A stretch of DNA of 64,000 nucleotides, taken from the NCBI RefSeq assembly GCF_029263155.1, contig NZ_JAJCYB010000074.1:1-64000 (forward strand). The letters are read 5' to 3'. Numbering within the stretch: the first letter of the stretch is position 1; each line of letters starts with the position of its first letter. This stretch comes from Pseudonocardia sp. GTDB lineage: Bacteria; Actinomycetota; Actinomycetes; Mycobacteriales; Pseudonocardiaceae. Position numbers and translations under genes: made by a program. Under the pieces are notes generated by a model. It did not search any database, was not told where the DNA came from, and worked only from the letters and a program-made list of their open reading frames with translations. Below are positions 8,918 to 18,122 of the stretch, piece after piece.

Positions 8918-9497
8918 GCGAGCGGGTACCTCGAGGTGCAGCTGGACTGGGTCGCCGCGGACCAGGGCCGGGTGGCGGCGCTGGCCGCGTTGCTGCTGAC
9001 CGTGCCGCTGCAGGTGCTCGCCTCGGTGTTCGGTTTCCTGGCCCGTGACCCCGTCGCGGAGACAGGAATGGGCCTGCTGGCCGGAGCCTGGGCCGTGGCC
9101 GGCATGGTCACTCTCACCTCCGCGCCCGGCACGACCAGCCGGGCGCTGGGCGTCGTCCTGCTCGCCGTCGCCGCGGCGCTGCTGGTGCCGTGCGCCGCTG
9201 CCACGGGCAAGATCCTGACGGCCGCGGTGATGGCCATGTCGGCGCTGCGGTTCGCGGCCACCGGCGTCTACGAGCTCACCGCGTCGGGGACGTGGGCGAC
9301 GGTCGCCGGCTGGATCGGCGTCCTGCTGGCCCTGCTCGCGCTCTAACGCCGCCCTCGCGTTCGAGCTGGAGGACCAGCGCAAGCGCACCGCGTTGCCGGT
9401 GCTGCGCCGGGGCGCCGGCGCCGAGGCGATGGAGGGCTCGGCAGCCGAGCAGGTGGCCGGCGTCCGGCACGAAGCGGGCGTGCGGGCTCAGCTCTGA
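8915..9497 (+). pseudogene. GPR1/FUN34/YaaH-like membrane protein, 5'-truncated and frameshifted
   Basis: From 8915 one frame reads LDWVAADQGRVAALAALLLT and on through several membrane helices to LLALLAL and a TAA at 9344–9346. The neighbouring frame then continues the protein as YAALAFELEDQRKRTALPVL and ends in EAGVRAQL at 9497. Dropping one A from CTCTAACGCC restores a single frame, so an extra base near 9345 splits the gene. From memory, actinobacterial members annotated as GPR1/FUN34/YaaH-type transporters have about 50 more N-terminal residues including a first helix before the LxWV segment; here that part is absent. The name is tentative, the frameshift is directly visible. Confidence 0.65.
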
Positions 9498-9552
9498 TCA
9501 GCGGCGCGCGCCGGGCGTGGTGGCGAATCGCAAGCACTGCTTCTTGCGGAAG

Positions 9553-9571
9553 TTAGGTGAGCCTGGGTTGA
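9553..9571 (+). promoter_or_regulatory. IdeR/DtxR-like iron box
   Basis: TTAGGTGAGCCTGGGTTGA lies 36 bases upstream of the siderophore-binding lipoprotein start. The left half TTAGGTGAGCCT matches the iron-box half-site TTAGGTTAGCCT with one change; the right half is degenerate. Position and downstream gene function fit repression by iron-loaded IdeR. Confidence 0.6.
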
Positions 9572-9606
9572 ATACGGGCGCCGGTTCCCGATCACGGAGG
9601 TACCCC

Positions 9607-10569
9607 ATGACCACCGCACTCCTCGAGCGTCCGGACGTCTCCGCAGCCACCCGTCGGGAGTTCCTGGCCGGGCTCGCGGCCGCCGGCCTGCTCACCGGCT
9701 GCGCGTCGGGACCGCCCGCGGCGCCTCCGGCCGCCACCGTCGACTTCCGCTACCTCGACGTCGTCACCACGGTGCCGGCGCAGCCACAGCGGGTGCTCGT
9801 CGTCGAGGGGCGCGGCGACCTCGAGTTCGCGCTCTCCGCCGGCTACCCCGTGATCGCGACCGGGCTGTTCGGTGCGGAGCGGGCGATCGCGCCGCACCTC
9901 GCGTCGCCGGAGACCCGAGACGTCACGATCCTGCGGTCGACCTACGACGCCATGGACTACGAGGAGATCGCGGCGCTCCGGCCCGACCTGATCCTGCAAC
10001 CGGCCGACGCGGCCGCCGCCGACTTCTACGGCAACACGCTGCTCGCCGCGATCGCCCCGGTGCTGCCGGTCACCGCGCGCGGTGGCATCTGGCGGGAGGA
10101 CCTGCTCGCGCAGGCGGAGCTGCTGGGCAGGCGGGCGCAGGTCGACGCGCTGGTCGGCGGCTACGACGACGCCGTACGCCGGGCCCGTGCAGAACTCGGC
10201 GACGTCCGGTCGCGGGGCCGGGTCGCAATGCTCGCCTACGGCGCGTCGGCCCTGGTCTGGACCGACACCCTCGCCACGACGGTGGGCGCCGACCTCGGCA
10301 TGGACCTCGCCTTCCACGAACCGGGCGGCGCGGAACCGGGATTCGCCGTGGCGCCCGAGAACTTCTCGATGCTCGCCGAGGCCGACGTGCTGTTCCTGCA
10401 GGCGAGCAACCCGGCCGCGCCCGAGGAACTGGCAGCCGTGCCCACCTGGCAGGCGCTTCCGGCGGTGCGGGCGGGTCGGGTCGTGACGCTGAGCCCGGCG
10501 CTGAACAACGGCTTCGCCCGCACCGCCACCGCGCTGGTGGAGGTCTTCGCCGGGGCGCTGCGCGGCTGA
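9607..10569 (+). CDS. Iron-siderophore ABC transporter substrate-binding lipoprotein (FepB/FhuD type)
   Basis: A 320-residue periplasmic-binding-protein of the iron-siderophore class. The N-terminus has a twin-arginine motif (TRREFL, Arg16–Arg17) and a lipobox LLTGC with Cys32, so it is probably exported folded by Tat and lipid-anchored. The type III binding-protein fold is recognisable (YDAMDYEEIAALRPDLIL; AVPTWQALPAVRAGRVV). ATG 9607 follows ACGGAGGT. An IdeR-like box precedes it. No permease or ATPase gene is adjacent, so it must cooperate with a transporter encoded elsewhere. The ligand is not predictable; a ferric siderophore is most likely. Confidence 0.88.
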   Translation: MTTALLERPDVSAATRREFLAGLAAAGLLTGCASGPPAAPPAATVDFRYLDVVTTVPAQPQRVLVVEGRGDLEFALSAGYPVIATGLFGAERAIAPHLASPETRDVTILRSTYDAMDYEEIAALRPDLILQPADAAAADFYGNTLLAAIAPVLPVTARGGIWREDLLAQAELLGRRAQVDALVGGYDDAVRRARAELGDVRSRGRVAMLAYGASALVWTDTLATTVGADLGMDLAFHEPGGAEPGFAVAPENFSMLAEADVLFLQASNPAAPEELAAVPTWQALPAVRAGRVVTLSPALNNGFARTATALVEVFAGALRG

Positions 10570-10718
10570 GACGCCGTACATCCGAGAGGTCCAGCAGGCC
10601 CCGGTCGTCCACTCCGGTCCTGGCGGAGTTCGGACTTCGCCGACGTCTCGTGACATGAAGGGTGGCCCGCTCCGCTGGCGAGATCGCGAACCCGAGAGAA
10701 GATGATGTTCAGATGCGG

Positions 10719-10791
10719 TGGGCCCCCGGGGGATCGAACCCCGAACCCGCGGATTAAAAGTCCGCTGCTCTGCCGATTGAGCTAGAGGCCC
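10719..10791 (-). tRNA. tRNA-Lys (anticodon UUU)
   Basis: The minus strand folds into a complete 73-base cloverleaf. The acceptor stem is GGGCCTC with GGGGCCC, including a U-G pair, and the discriminator is A. The D arm is AGCTCAATCGGCAGAGC. The anticodon stem GCGGA/TCCGC encloses the loop CTTTTAA (anticodon TTT), and the T arm contains GGTTCGATCC. CCA is not encoded. Confidence 0.96.
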
Positions 10792-10891
10792 GCTCCTTCA
10801 GCCTACGGCGACACCCAGCAGGCTCGCTCATCAGACGGGCGTGACAGAGGGTGGGTGTCCACTACGCTGCGTCACCGCCCATCCTGGGGGC

Positions 10892-11479
10892 ATGCGCTCA
10901 TCCCCCATCATCGGCCTCTGCGTGATCGGTGCGTTCGCGCTGACCGCCTGTGGTGGCGCCGCGGCGTCCTCCCCGGCCGCGACGCCCTCCAGCACCCCTG
11001 ACCGCAGCGTCCAGGTCGGCGCCACGTTCGGCACCGACCCGGGCGACGTCGCGATCACCTACGACCCGGCGCTCGTGCCGGTCGGGGCGCGCGCGGCCGT
11101 CAGCTCCGAGACCGGCGACGACGGCACCGTCGTCATGCTCGCCGTGCGCGGTCTGCAGCCGGACCGGCGCTACGGCGCCCACGCACACGTGGAGGCCTGT
11201 GGGGACACGGGCGACGCGGCCGGACCGCACTTCCAGAACGAGGTCGACCCGGTGCAGCCCAGCGTCGACCCGGCGTACGCGAACCCCCAGAACGAGATCT
11301 GGCTCGACCTGACCACCGACTCGGCGGGCGCCGGCAACGCCACCGCCGACGTCGAGTGGGGGTTCGACCGGGACCGACGCGCCAAGTCCGTGATCATCCA
11401 CGAGATGGGCACGGCCACCGCGCCCGGCGAGGCCGGCAAGGCCGGCGCTCGTCCGGCCTGCATCAACGTGGAGTTCTAG
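10892..11479 (+). CDS. SodC-like superoxide dismutase family lipoprotein
   Basis: A 195-residue exported protein with lipobox LTAC (Cys20), so membrane-anchored. The copper ligands of Cu/Zn superoxide dismutase can be placed: His97 and His99 in AHAHVE, His113 in GPHFQ and His170 in IIHEMG. Cys103 and Cys190 could form the conserved disulfide. The region that normally supplies the zinc ligands (two His and an Asp) instead reads VDPAYANPQNEIWLDL and has no His, so the protein looks like a copper-only member, as known for M. tuberculosis SodC. The catalytic Arg near the C-terminus is uncertain (ARPACINVEF). ATG 10892 follows TGGGGG. Confidence 0.72.
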   Translation: MRSSPIIGLCVIGAFALTACGGAAASSPAATPSSTPDRSVQVGATFGTDPGDVAITYDPALVPVGARAAVSSETGDDGTVVMLAVRGLQPDRRYGAHAHVEACGDTGDAAGPHFQNEVDPVQPSVDPAYANPQNEIWLDLTTDSAGAGNATADVEWGFDRDRRAKSVIIHEMGTATAPGEAGKAGARPACINVEF

Positions 11480-11483
11480 CCGT

Positions 11484-13007
11484 TCACCGGAACGCCCGGT
11501 CGACGTCGCGGAACGCGCCCAGCTCGAAGTCGGCCACGAAGTACTCGTGGTCGCGGCGCAGCCGGTCGTCGGCCTCCTCGGCGTAGCGCAGCATGTCGTC
11601 GACGAACAGCTCGACGGGCCCCATCGCGGCGAGGATGTCCGGCTCGACGTCGTGGTCGATGCGCCCGCTCTCGTCGGACAGCGAGTGGGCATGGGCCAGG
11701 CTGCGCCCGCAGATGCGGGCGTAGCCCGGCCAGTCCTTCTTGCCGATGTCCTCGACGTCGATGCTCTCGCGGTACGGGGCCCGCTCACGGGACATGAAGC
11801 TGCGGCCGTCGAACTCGATGCCGCCGTAGAAGACGTCGCCGTTGACCAGTTGCACGCTCTGCGCGTGCGCGATGCGCTCGCCGGCTCCGTCGACGGCGAA
11901 GTCCGACGGCGGCACGAGACCGGCGAGAGCCGACCGCCGGGCCTGCTTGAACTCCAGGATCAGGTCGTCGGTGGCGTCGGCGCGGCGCCCCTCGATCAAC
12001 ACGTAGTAGCGGTCGAGGCCGAGCGAGGCGGTGCCCTGGCCCTTGCGGATCGCGACGTCCTTCACGCGCATCCGGCCCGCCCGCTCGGGGACCTCGATGC
12101 CCTGTTCCCGCACGAGCCGGTCGACCAGGTCTTGGAACTCCTCGCGCCTGCTCGTCACCGGCACGAGCTTGCGGCTCGAGCGGAATCCCTGGCCGTACTC
12201 GTCGTGGTAGTCCGACGCGAGCCACTTGTGGCGCTCCTCCTCGGCCGCGTCGAAGATCTTGCGGATCAGCTTCGGAGCGTTGTCCCGGCGGATCTGGTGG
12301 TCGCCCTCCGACCCGTCGCGGGCGAAGGTGCGGATGCCCTCCACGTACCCCTCCACGAAGCAGCGGGCGATCCGGCGACGCCGTTTGCGCCCGAGCCCGG
12401 CCGCTTCGTCGGCGGCCACCAGGAAGCCGGTCGCTCCCCGCTTGATGTCCCAGGTGAAGGGGGCGTAGTAGGCCTCGTCGAAGTCGTTGACGCCGAAGAT
12501 CGGCACGTTGTCCGAGCTCGGCATCACCCCGAAGTTCTCCGGGTGGACGTCGCCGAGGGCCAGCACCGTGGGCATCAGCGCGTCCTCGCCCGCCAGGTCC
12601 CGGTAGAACAGCAGGCAGGTGCCGCGGTGGAACGAGTACCGCGACGCGGCGAGCTTCTCGAACTTCGCCGCGGTCTCCTCGGAACCCTGCATGATGCGCG
12701 TGCTGTGGTCCTCGCGCACCGTCTGCCGGACGTGCAGCCTGCGGTCGTTGTCGGTCAGCAACCGCGGCAGCAGGACCATGCCGCCCGCGGCCCGCTGCTG
12801 GGCGAGCTCGCGGAACGACTCCATGCGCGAGGTGGGCGCGGCCATCCGCTGGGCGGTGGGAGCGTCGCCGTCCGCCCGGTGGGCGCGCAGCGCCTCGGCC
12901 AGGCCGTCGCGGCCGAGCGTGGACCGTCCGGGGATCCCGGACCGCTTCGCCAGGTCGTAGAGGTCGCGGCGCGTCGCGCGGGCCAGGGTCTCGTCGTCGG
13001 GAATCAC
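11484..13007 (-). CDS. DUF2252 domain protein
   Basis: A 507-residue cytoplasmic protein of the DUF2252 family, common in actinobacteria and distantly resembling aminoglycoside-phosphotransferase/kinase folds. The HPENFG motif (LALGDVHPENFG) and the following NDFDEA correspond to the catalytic-loop and metal-binding regions of such folds. Residues 8–45 (TRRDLYDLAKRSGIPGRSTL) look like a short SAP/Rho-N-type helix-extended-helix segment that may bind nucleic acid. It ends four bases after the SodC-like gene, convergent with it. The substrate is unknown. Confidence 0.85.
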   Translation of the reverse strand: MIPDDETLARATRRDLYDLAKRSGIPGRSTLGRDGLAEALRAHRADGDAPTAQRMAAPTSRMESFRELAQQRAAGGMVLLPRLLTDNDRRLHVRQTVREDHSTRIMQGSEETAAKFEKLAASRYSFHRGTCLLFYRDLAGEDALMPTVLALGDVHPENFGVMPSSDNVPIFGVNDFDEAYYAPFTWDIKRGATGFLVAADEAAGLGRKRRRRIARCFVEGYVEGIRTFARDGSEGDHQIRRDNAPKLIRKIFDAAEEERHKWLASDYHDEYGQGFRSSRKLVPVTSRREEFQDLVDRLVREQGIEVPERAGRMRVKDVAIRKGQGTASLGLDRYYVLIEGRRADATDDLILEFKQARRSALAGLVPPSDFAVDGAGERIAHAQSVQLVNGDVFYGGIEFDGRSFMSRERAPYRESIDVEDIGKKDWPGYARICGRSLAHAHSLSDESGRIDHDVEPDILAAMGPVELFVDDMLRYAEEADDRLRRDHEYFVADFELGAFRDVDRAFR

Positions 13008-13094
13008 CTCTGCGTCCTACCCGATCGCCGCGATGATCGCAGGCCGGTGGCGGCCGAGGTACCGGCCGGCGCGGCGAGCGGGGACACTGGAGGG

Positions 13095-14231
13095 GTGAGC
13101 GCCCCGACCCGTACCCGGCCCCTGCGCATCGGGCCCTACGTCTCCGACACCCCGGTGGTGCTGGCCCCCATGGCCGGCATCACCAACGCGGGGTTCCGAC
13201 GGCTGTGCCGCGAGCAGGGGGCCGGGTTCTACGTCTGCGAGATGATCACCTCGCGCGGGATGGTCGAGCGCAACCCGCTGACGCTGCGCATGATCGCGAT
13301 GGACGCTGACGAGCGGCCGCGGTCGATGCAGCTCTACGGCGTCGACCCGGTCGCGATGGGGCAGGCCGTGCGGATCGTGCGGGAGCGCGACCTCGCCGAC
13401 CACATCGACATGAACTTCGGCTGCCCGGTCCCGAAGGTCACCCGCAAGGGCGGAGGGGCGGCGCTGCCGTACAAGCGGCGGCTGTTCGAGGCGATCGTGC
13501 GGGCGGCGGTCGACAACGCCGGGCCGCTGCCGGTCACCGTCAAGATGCGGATCGGGATCGACGACGAGCGGCACACCTTTCTCGACGCCGGGCGCCGCGC
13601 GGTCGACGCCGGGGTCGCCGCGGTGGCGCTGCACGCCCGCACCGCGGCCCAGCGCTACTCCGGGCAGGCCGACTGGTCCGCCATCACCCGTCTGCGCGAC
13701 GCGCTGCCCGCGGAGGTGCCCGTGCTGGGCAACGGCGACATCTTCTGCGCAGCCGACGCGCTGACGATGGTCGAGCGCACCGCCTGCGACGGGGTCGTGG
13801 TCGGGCGGGGCTGCCTGGGGCGGCCGTGGCTGTTCGGCGACCTGGAGGCCGCGTTCGCCGGTAGGCCGCTGCCCGCTCCGCCCGCGTTGGGCCAGGTCGC
13901 CGCCACCATGCGCCGTCACGCCGTGCTGCTGCAGGAGCACATGGGCGAGGACAAGGGCATCCGCGACATGCGCAAGCACATCGCCTGGTACCTCAAGGGC
14001 TTCCCGGTCGGGCCCGAGGTGCGCCGCCGGCTCGGGCTCGTGAGCGGCATCGACGAGCTCGACGAGCTGCTCGCCCAGCTCGACAACGACCAGGAGTTCC
14101 CGGCGGAGGCCGACGGTCCGCGCGGCCGCCAGGGCTCCCCGGGCCGGGTCGTGCTGCCCGAGCGCTGGCTCGACGACCCCGACGACCCGAGCGTCCCCCT
14201 GGGTGCCGAGCTGGAGCACAGCGGAGGCTGA
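13095..14231 (+). CDS. dusB: tRNA-dihydrouridine synthase
   Basis: A 378-residue FMN-dependent enzyme that reduces uridine to dihydrouridine in tRNA D-loops. The TIM-barrel start VVLAPMAGITNAGFRRL, the catalytic-Cys motif MNFGCPVPKVTRKGGGAAL (Cys110) and the FMN-phosphate region VLGNGDIF/GVVVGRGCLGRPWLF are all present. The length is slightly above the usual 330–350 because of a C-terminal tail rich in Asp/Pro. GTG 13095 is chosen because the frame upstream is only the antisense of the DUF2252 gene; its GGAGG lies very close to the start codon. Confidence 0.95.
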   Translation: MSAPTRTRPLRIGPYVSDTPVVLAPMAGITNAGFRRLCREQGAGFYVCEMITSRGMVERNPLTLRMIAMDADERPRSMQLYGVDPVAMGQAVRIVRERDLADHIDMNFGCPVPKVTRKGGGAALPYKRRLFEAIVRAAVDNAGPLPVTVKMRIGIDDERHTFLDAGRRAVDAGVAAVALHARTAAQRYSGQADWSAITRLRDALPAEVPVLGNGDIFCAADALTMVERTACDGVVVGRGCLGRPWLFGDLEAAFAGRPLPAPPALGQVAATMRRHAVLLQEHMGEDKGIRDMRKHIAWYLKGFPVGPEVRRRLGLVSGIDELDELLAQLDNDQEFPAEADGPRGRQGSPGRVVLPERWLDDPDDPSVPLGAELEHSGG

Positions 14232-14270
14232 CGCCGCGGCGCCCCCGCCGCTCACCGGCGTCGGTGCGTC

Positions 14271-14343
14271 CACCGTGCACACCACTGCGTCACCGTGCAC
14301 AGGTCGTGGCGTGTGCACGGTGGAGGCCAGGTGTGCACGGTCG
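14271..14343. repeat. Cluster of four phased GTGCAC palindromes in two orientations
   Basis: GTGCAC recurs at 14275, 14295, 14313 and 14333. The first two copies sit in CACCGTGCACA context and the last two in the inverse, TGTGCACGGT. Spacings are 20, 18 and 20 bases, close to two helical turns. Copies 1 and 3 also form a longer near-perfect inverted repeat of about 13 bases. It lies between dusB and the diguanylate cyclase gene and may be an operator array, a hairpin terminator or a repetitive extragenic element. Confidence 0.6.
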
Positions 14344-14464
14344 TCCCGATCACGTCGCACCCGGTCGGGTGGGCGTCCCGCGCGAACGGGTTGGTCGCCT
14401 CAAGAGCCCCACCCGTCACGTCGACACCAGGTTCGAGACAGCACCGGCGGAGACGGAGGTGGGC

Positions 14465-15259
14465 ATGGGCACCAGTACGGGTACATCACCGCGGGCGGTG
14501 GCACGGCACACCGCGGCCGCCGAGGAACTGGCCGCCGCGGGGCGCTGGGAGGAGGCCTACCAGCACCTCCGTTCCGCGATGCAGATTCTCGGCGGCCGGG
14601 CAGCCCCGACCGACGAGCTCGACCGCCTGCGCCGCGAGCACGCCGAGGCCCGGGAGCACGCCCGCCGCGACAGCCTCACCTCCAGCTACAACCGCCGCTA
14701 CCTCGACGAGCGGCTGCTCGCCCTGCTGGACCCCCCGTTCCGCGCGGGAGCGCTCGGCGTCTCGGTGGCGATCGTGGACGCCGACCACTTCAAGCAGGTC
14801 AACGACACCTACGGGCACCTCTTCGGTGACCGCGTGCTGCAGCGGCTGGTCACCCTCCTCGACGCCGACCTGCCCGACGGCGCGTTCTGTGCCCGCTACG
14901 GCGGCGAGGAGTTCGCGATCGTGCTGCCCGACCGCGACCTGGAGACGGCGGTACGCGTCTGCGAGGCCGCCCGGGACCGCGTCGACCGCCACCCGTGGGC
15001 CGAGCTGGACCCAGGTCTGCGGGTCACGGTCAGCGCCGGGGTCGCACACACCGCGGGGCCCTCGCACCCCCAGGTCGAGCGCGTCGTCGGCGCCGCGGAC
15101 GTCCTGCTCTACGCGGCCAAGGACGCCGGCCGCAACGCCGTCGCCTACCGGGACCCGCACAACGAGGAGGTGCGGCTCGCCGGACCGGCCGCACGCCGCC
15201 GCGGCGTCCCCCAGCCCACCGACGTCCCCCGCCACGTCCGGCCCGGGCGGGCTGGCTGA
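14465..15259 (+). CDS. Diguanylate cyclase (GGDEF domain)
   Basis: A 264-residue cytoplasmic protein. Residues 10–68 form helices with a TPR-like look (AAAEELAAAGRWEEAYQHL) leading into a coiled linker. The GGDEF domain spans about 69–230 with DADHFKQVNDTYGH (metal site) and GGEEF at 146–150, the active variant, so it should make c-di-GMP from GTP. No RxxD inhibitory site is present five residues upstream, so product inhibition at that site is not expected. ATG 14465 follows GGAGGTGGG. The four GTGCAC sites upstream may control it. A dual GGDEF–EAL protein is encoded 30 kb away. Confidence 0.9.
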   Translation: MGTSTGTSPRAVARHTAAAEELAAAGRWEEAYQHLRSAMQILGGRAAPTDELDRLRREHAEAREHARRDSLTSSYNRRYLDERLLALLDPPFRAGALGVSVAIVDADHFKQVNDTYGHLFGDRVLQRLVTLLDADLPDGAFCARYGGEEFAIVLPDRDLETAVRVCEAARDRVDRHPWAELDPGLRVTVSAGVAHTAGPSHPQVERVVGAADVLLYAAKDAGRNAVAYRDPHNEEVRLAGPAARRRGVPQPTDVPRHVRPGRAG

Positions 15260-15346
15260 CCGAGACCCGCCTGTGATCAAACCGGGGACGCTCCGTACGC
15301 TCAACGATCGCGTGGGGGACCGGTCGTCGGGGACACGGGAGGTGGC

Positions 15347-18046
15347 GTGGCGGACGGCAGTGACCGTGCACGGCGCGCGCCGACGCCCGACGAGCTCCTC
15401 GCACGCCACGGGTTGGTCGGCGGACCGCCGACGCCGCCGGGCCGCGCGGAGCGGCGGCGGGCCGACGAACAGCGCCGCGCCGACGTGGACCGCCGCACCC
15501 CGCAGCGGGAGCGCCCGCACCCCGATCAGCAGCGCCGTCCCGAGGTGCGCCCGCGCGAACCGTTCCCCGAGGACGACGGGCCTCGCGTCGCGTACCGGAA
15601 CGGCGGCCCCCCACCCGGCGCCCGGCCTCCTCGCCAGGCGCAGGCTCGCCCCCTGATCGCGGGCCCCGCGGCAGACCCGCAGCGCCCGCACGCAGCCCCC
15701 GGGCCGCGTCCCGCGCCGCCGCAGGCCAGGCCGTCCGCGGCCGTACCACCGCACGCCGCGTCGTCCCCGGCCGCACCACCGCGAGCGACGCGGTCCGCGG
15801 CCGCACCACCCCACGCCGCACCATCCCCAGCCGCACCACCCCAGGCCGCGCCGCGCTCGAGCGGGCGACCCCCGGGCGGCGACGGCGCGCCGCCCCGCGG
15901 GCTCCCGCGAGCGTCACAGGCAGCGCGGCACGCTTCCCCGTCGGCCCACCCGACGTCCCCGGCGCCCACCGCGGACCCCCGACCGTCACACGCACCCCCG
16001 CAGGCACCCCTGCCGAGCCCGCACGCCGCACCCGGCCGCCCCGCCACCCCGCGACCGCCCGCAACCGCGGCGCGGGCATCCGTCCCGCGGCAAGGTGCCG
16101 CCGCGGGCCCGGCCGTGGAGGGCACCGCACGCCCGCGCACCACGCGCGCCGCGGCCCTGGCCACCCAGCGCGGGGCGCCACCGCCGCCCCGGACCGCCAT
16201 CCCGCCGCAGGCCCCGGGCGGTGAACCCGCACTGCTCGGTCGCGCAGGCTCGACCGACGGCGCACCCGCTCCGGCAGCCGTGCCACGCACCCGGCGGGGC
16301 GAACCCGTTGCGCTCCACCGACCAGACACGACCGGCCCCGACACCGCGGCACCAGCGTCGTCCGGCACCCGGACCGGTGACCCGGCACCGCCCCGCCGGC
16401 CGGGAACGACCGGCCGCAGCACCGGATCACCAGGCAGGGTCGGCCCGAGCGGTCGCGTACCGGCCGGAGCAGGCGCGACCGGCGGCGAACCCGGGTCGAC
16501 GCCCGGCGCGACCGCCCGACGGGCAGCGACCTCCCCCGCCGATCCCCCGGCCTCCCGCACCGACCGTCCCCGTCCGGACGGGGGTGACCGCGCCCGCCAC
16601 ATCGACGAGACGCTCAGCCGGATGACCGCCGCCCACGCCGGCGTCACGCTGGGCGAGCCCGCGACGGAGCACGACCCACCCGCCAGGTCCGCACCATGGC
16701 GCCGCATCCCGGCCGGCCGGCTGCTGCTCGCCGTGCTGGCCCTGGCCCTGTTCGGCACCACGGCGTTCCAGTACGTCGGAAAGGCGCGGCTGGACGACGC
16801 GCTGAGCAGCGTGGAGGCGCTCGATCGCGACTACGGCGCGATCGTCGACGCGGCGGAGCAGGCGGGCGACGAGAACGTGCTGATCGTCGGTCACGACCCG
16901 GCCGGCACCGCGACCGGCGGGCCACGCGCCGACACCGTGCTGATCGCGCACGTCCCGGCGGACGGCGGAGACGTCGTGGGGATCGCGGTGCCGCGCGACC
17001 TCGAGGTGAACCGGCCCCCGTGCCGGCGCTACGACCCGTCGAGCCGCACCTACCTCGACGAGACGGTGCCCGCGCAGGCCCGCACGCCACTGATCTCGGC
17101 GTTCGACGTGGGCGGCCCGCAGTGCGCCACGCGCGTCGTCCAGCAGCTCACCGGGCTCGCCGTCACGCAGTTCGTGGGGCTGGACCTCGCCGGGATCGGC
17201 GGGCTCGTCGACACCGTCGGCGGCGTGGACGTCTGCGTCGAGCAGCCGGTGATCGACGGGTTGCTCGGCGCCGTCGTCCCGGGGGCGGGGCACACCACGC
17301 TCGACGGCAGGCGGGCGGTCGACCTGGTCCGGGCCCGCACCGTCGAGGGCGACCCCGGCGGTGGGCGCGGCGCGCTGGAACGCCAGCAGCGGGTGCTGGC
17401 CGCCGTCGTCGACAAGGTGCTCTCGCGCGAGGTCCTGCTCGACGCGGGCCGGGTCGGGTCGATCGGCGCGGTGATCGGCGGCGCCCTCACCGCGGACGGC
17501 ACCGACCTTGACCGCATCCTGGCCACGGCCGGCGCCCTGCGCAGCTTCGCGGCCGAGGGCGTGACGTTCACGACGGTGCCCATCGCCGAGGGCACGAGCG
17601 GCCAGGGCAACACCCTGCTCCGCGACGCCGACGCGAACGCCTTGTTCGCCGCCCTGCGCGACGGGGAGCCGGTGCCCGAGCAGGCCGTGCTCGCGGCGGC
17701 GGGCGGGTTGGCCCCGTCCGACGTCACGGTGCAGGTCCTCAACGCCTCGGATCGCCAGGGGATGGCCGCCGAGGTCGGCGACACGCTCGGGACGCTCGGT
17801 TTCGGGGTCGGGGAGGTCGGCAACGCCGAGAACCCGACCGACCAGACCGTCATCCGCTTCTCGCCCGACCGCGCGGCGGCGGCCGACCTGCTGGCCGAGA
17901 CCGTGCCGTCGGCCAGATCGGCACCCGACCCGGGGGCCAGCGGCGTGCTCCAGCTGGTGCTCGGCCGCTCCTTCGACGGGGTCATCCGGGCCGCGACCAC
18001 CGCCGGACCCGCCCCTCCCGCCGGTCCCGCGGTGAGCTGCGCGTAG
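15347..18046 (+). CDS. LytR–CpsA–Psr (LCP) family cell-wall glycopolymer ligase, with very long disordered N-terminus
   Basis: An 899-residue protein. The LCP domain (about 510–710) starts at [12 protein letters not shown] and carries the Arg/Asp residues of the phosphate-binding pocket ([21 protein letters not shown]). It is followed by a LytR_C domain (about 790–880; [20 protein letters not shown]). One transmembrane helix lies at about 457–478. Such enzymes attach arabinogalactan, teichoic-acid-like or capsular polymers to peptidoglycan outside the membrane. The first 450 residues are cytoplasmic and extremely rich in Ala, Pro and Arg, with short imperfect repeats such as [15 protein letters not shown]. 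The opening motif [11 protein letters not shown] recurs in other actinobacterial cell-wall proteins. GTG 15347 follows GGGAGGTGGC. Confidence 0.88.
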   Translation: MADGSDRARRAPTPDELLARHGLVGGPPTPPGRAERRRADEQRRADVDRRTPQRERPHPDQQRRPEVRPREPFPEDDGPRVAYRNGGPPPGARPPRQAQARPLIAGPAADPQRPHAAPGPRPAPPQARPSAAVPPHAASSPAAPPRATRSAAAPPHAAPSPAAPPQAAPRSSGRPPGGDGAPPRGLPRASQAARHASPSAHPTSPAPTADPRPSHAPPQAPLPSPHAAPGRPATPRPPATAARASVPRQGAAAGPAVEGTARPRTTRAAALATQRGAPPPPRTAIPPQAPGGEPALLGRAGSTDGAPAPAAVPRTRRGEPVALHRPDTTGPDTAAPASSGTRTGDPAPPRRPGTTGRSTGSPGRVGPSGRVPAGAGATGGEPGSTPGATARRAATSPADPPASRTDRPRPDGGDRARHIDETLSRMTAAHAGVTLGEPATEHDPPARSAPWRRIPAGRLLLAVLALALFGTTAFQYVGKARLDDALSSVEALDRDYGAIVDAAEQAGDENVLIVGHDPAGTATGGPRADTVLIAHVPADGGDVVGIAVPRDLEVNRPPCRRYDPSSRTYLDETVPAQARTPLISAFDVGGPQCATRVVQQLTGLAVTQFVGLDLAGIGGLVDTVGGVDVCVEQPVIDGLLGAVVPGAGHTTLDGRRAVDLVRARTVEGDPGGGRGALERQQRVLAAVVDKVLSREVLLDAGRVGSIGAVIGGALTADGTDLDRILATAGALRSFAAEGVTFTTVPIAEGTSGQGNTLLRDADANALFAALRDGEPVPEQAVLAAAGGLAPSDVTVQVLNASDRQGMAAEVGDTLGTLGFGVGEVGNAENPTDQTVIRFSPDRAAAADLLAETVPSARSAPDPGASGVLQLVLGRSFDGVIRAATTAGPAPPAGPAVSCA

Positions 18047-18061
18047 GCCCGGTCGACCAGC

Positions 18062-18083
18062 GTTCACCCGTGGTTCACCCACG
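18062..18083 (+). promoter_or_regulatory. PHO box (PhoP operator) upstream of the phoU pair
   Basis: Two adjacent 11-base direct repeats, GTTCACCCGTG and GTTCACCCACG, match the actinobacterial PhoP unit GKTCAYYYRSG almost perfectly. They end 39 bases upstream of the first phoU ATG, and a possible minus-10 TACCCT follows at 18111. This predicts induction by phosphate starvation. Confidence 0.75.
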
Positions 18084-18122
18084 GCTGCTGCCCGGTCTCG
18101 CCCACCGCACTACCCTGCGCAT

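Noticed and set aside
10611-10629. ACTCCG-N7-CGGAGT stem after the siderophore lipoprotein gene as a terminator
   Set aside because: A 6-base stem with a mixed loop is too weak against this GC background to call.
11547-13094. Upstream extension of dusB by over 500 residues
   Set aside because: That part is antisense to the DUF2252 gene; dusB similarity starts at GTG 13095.
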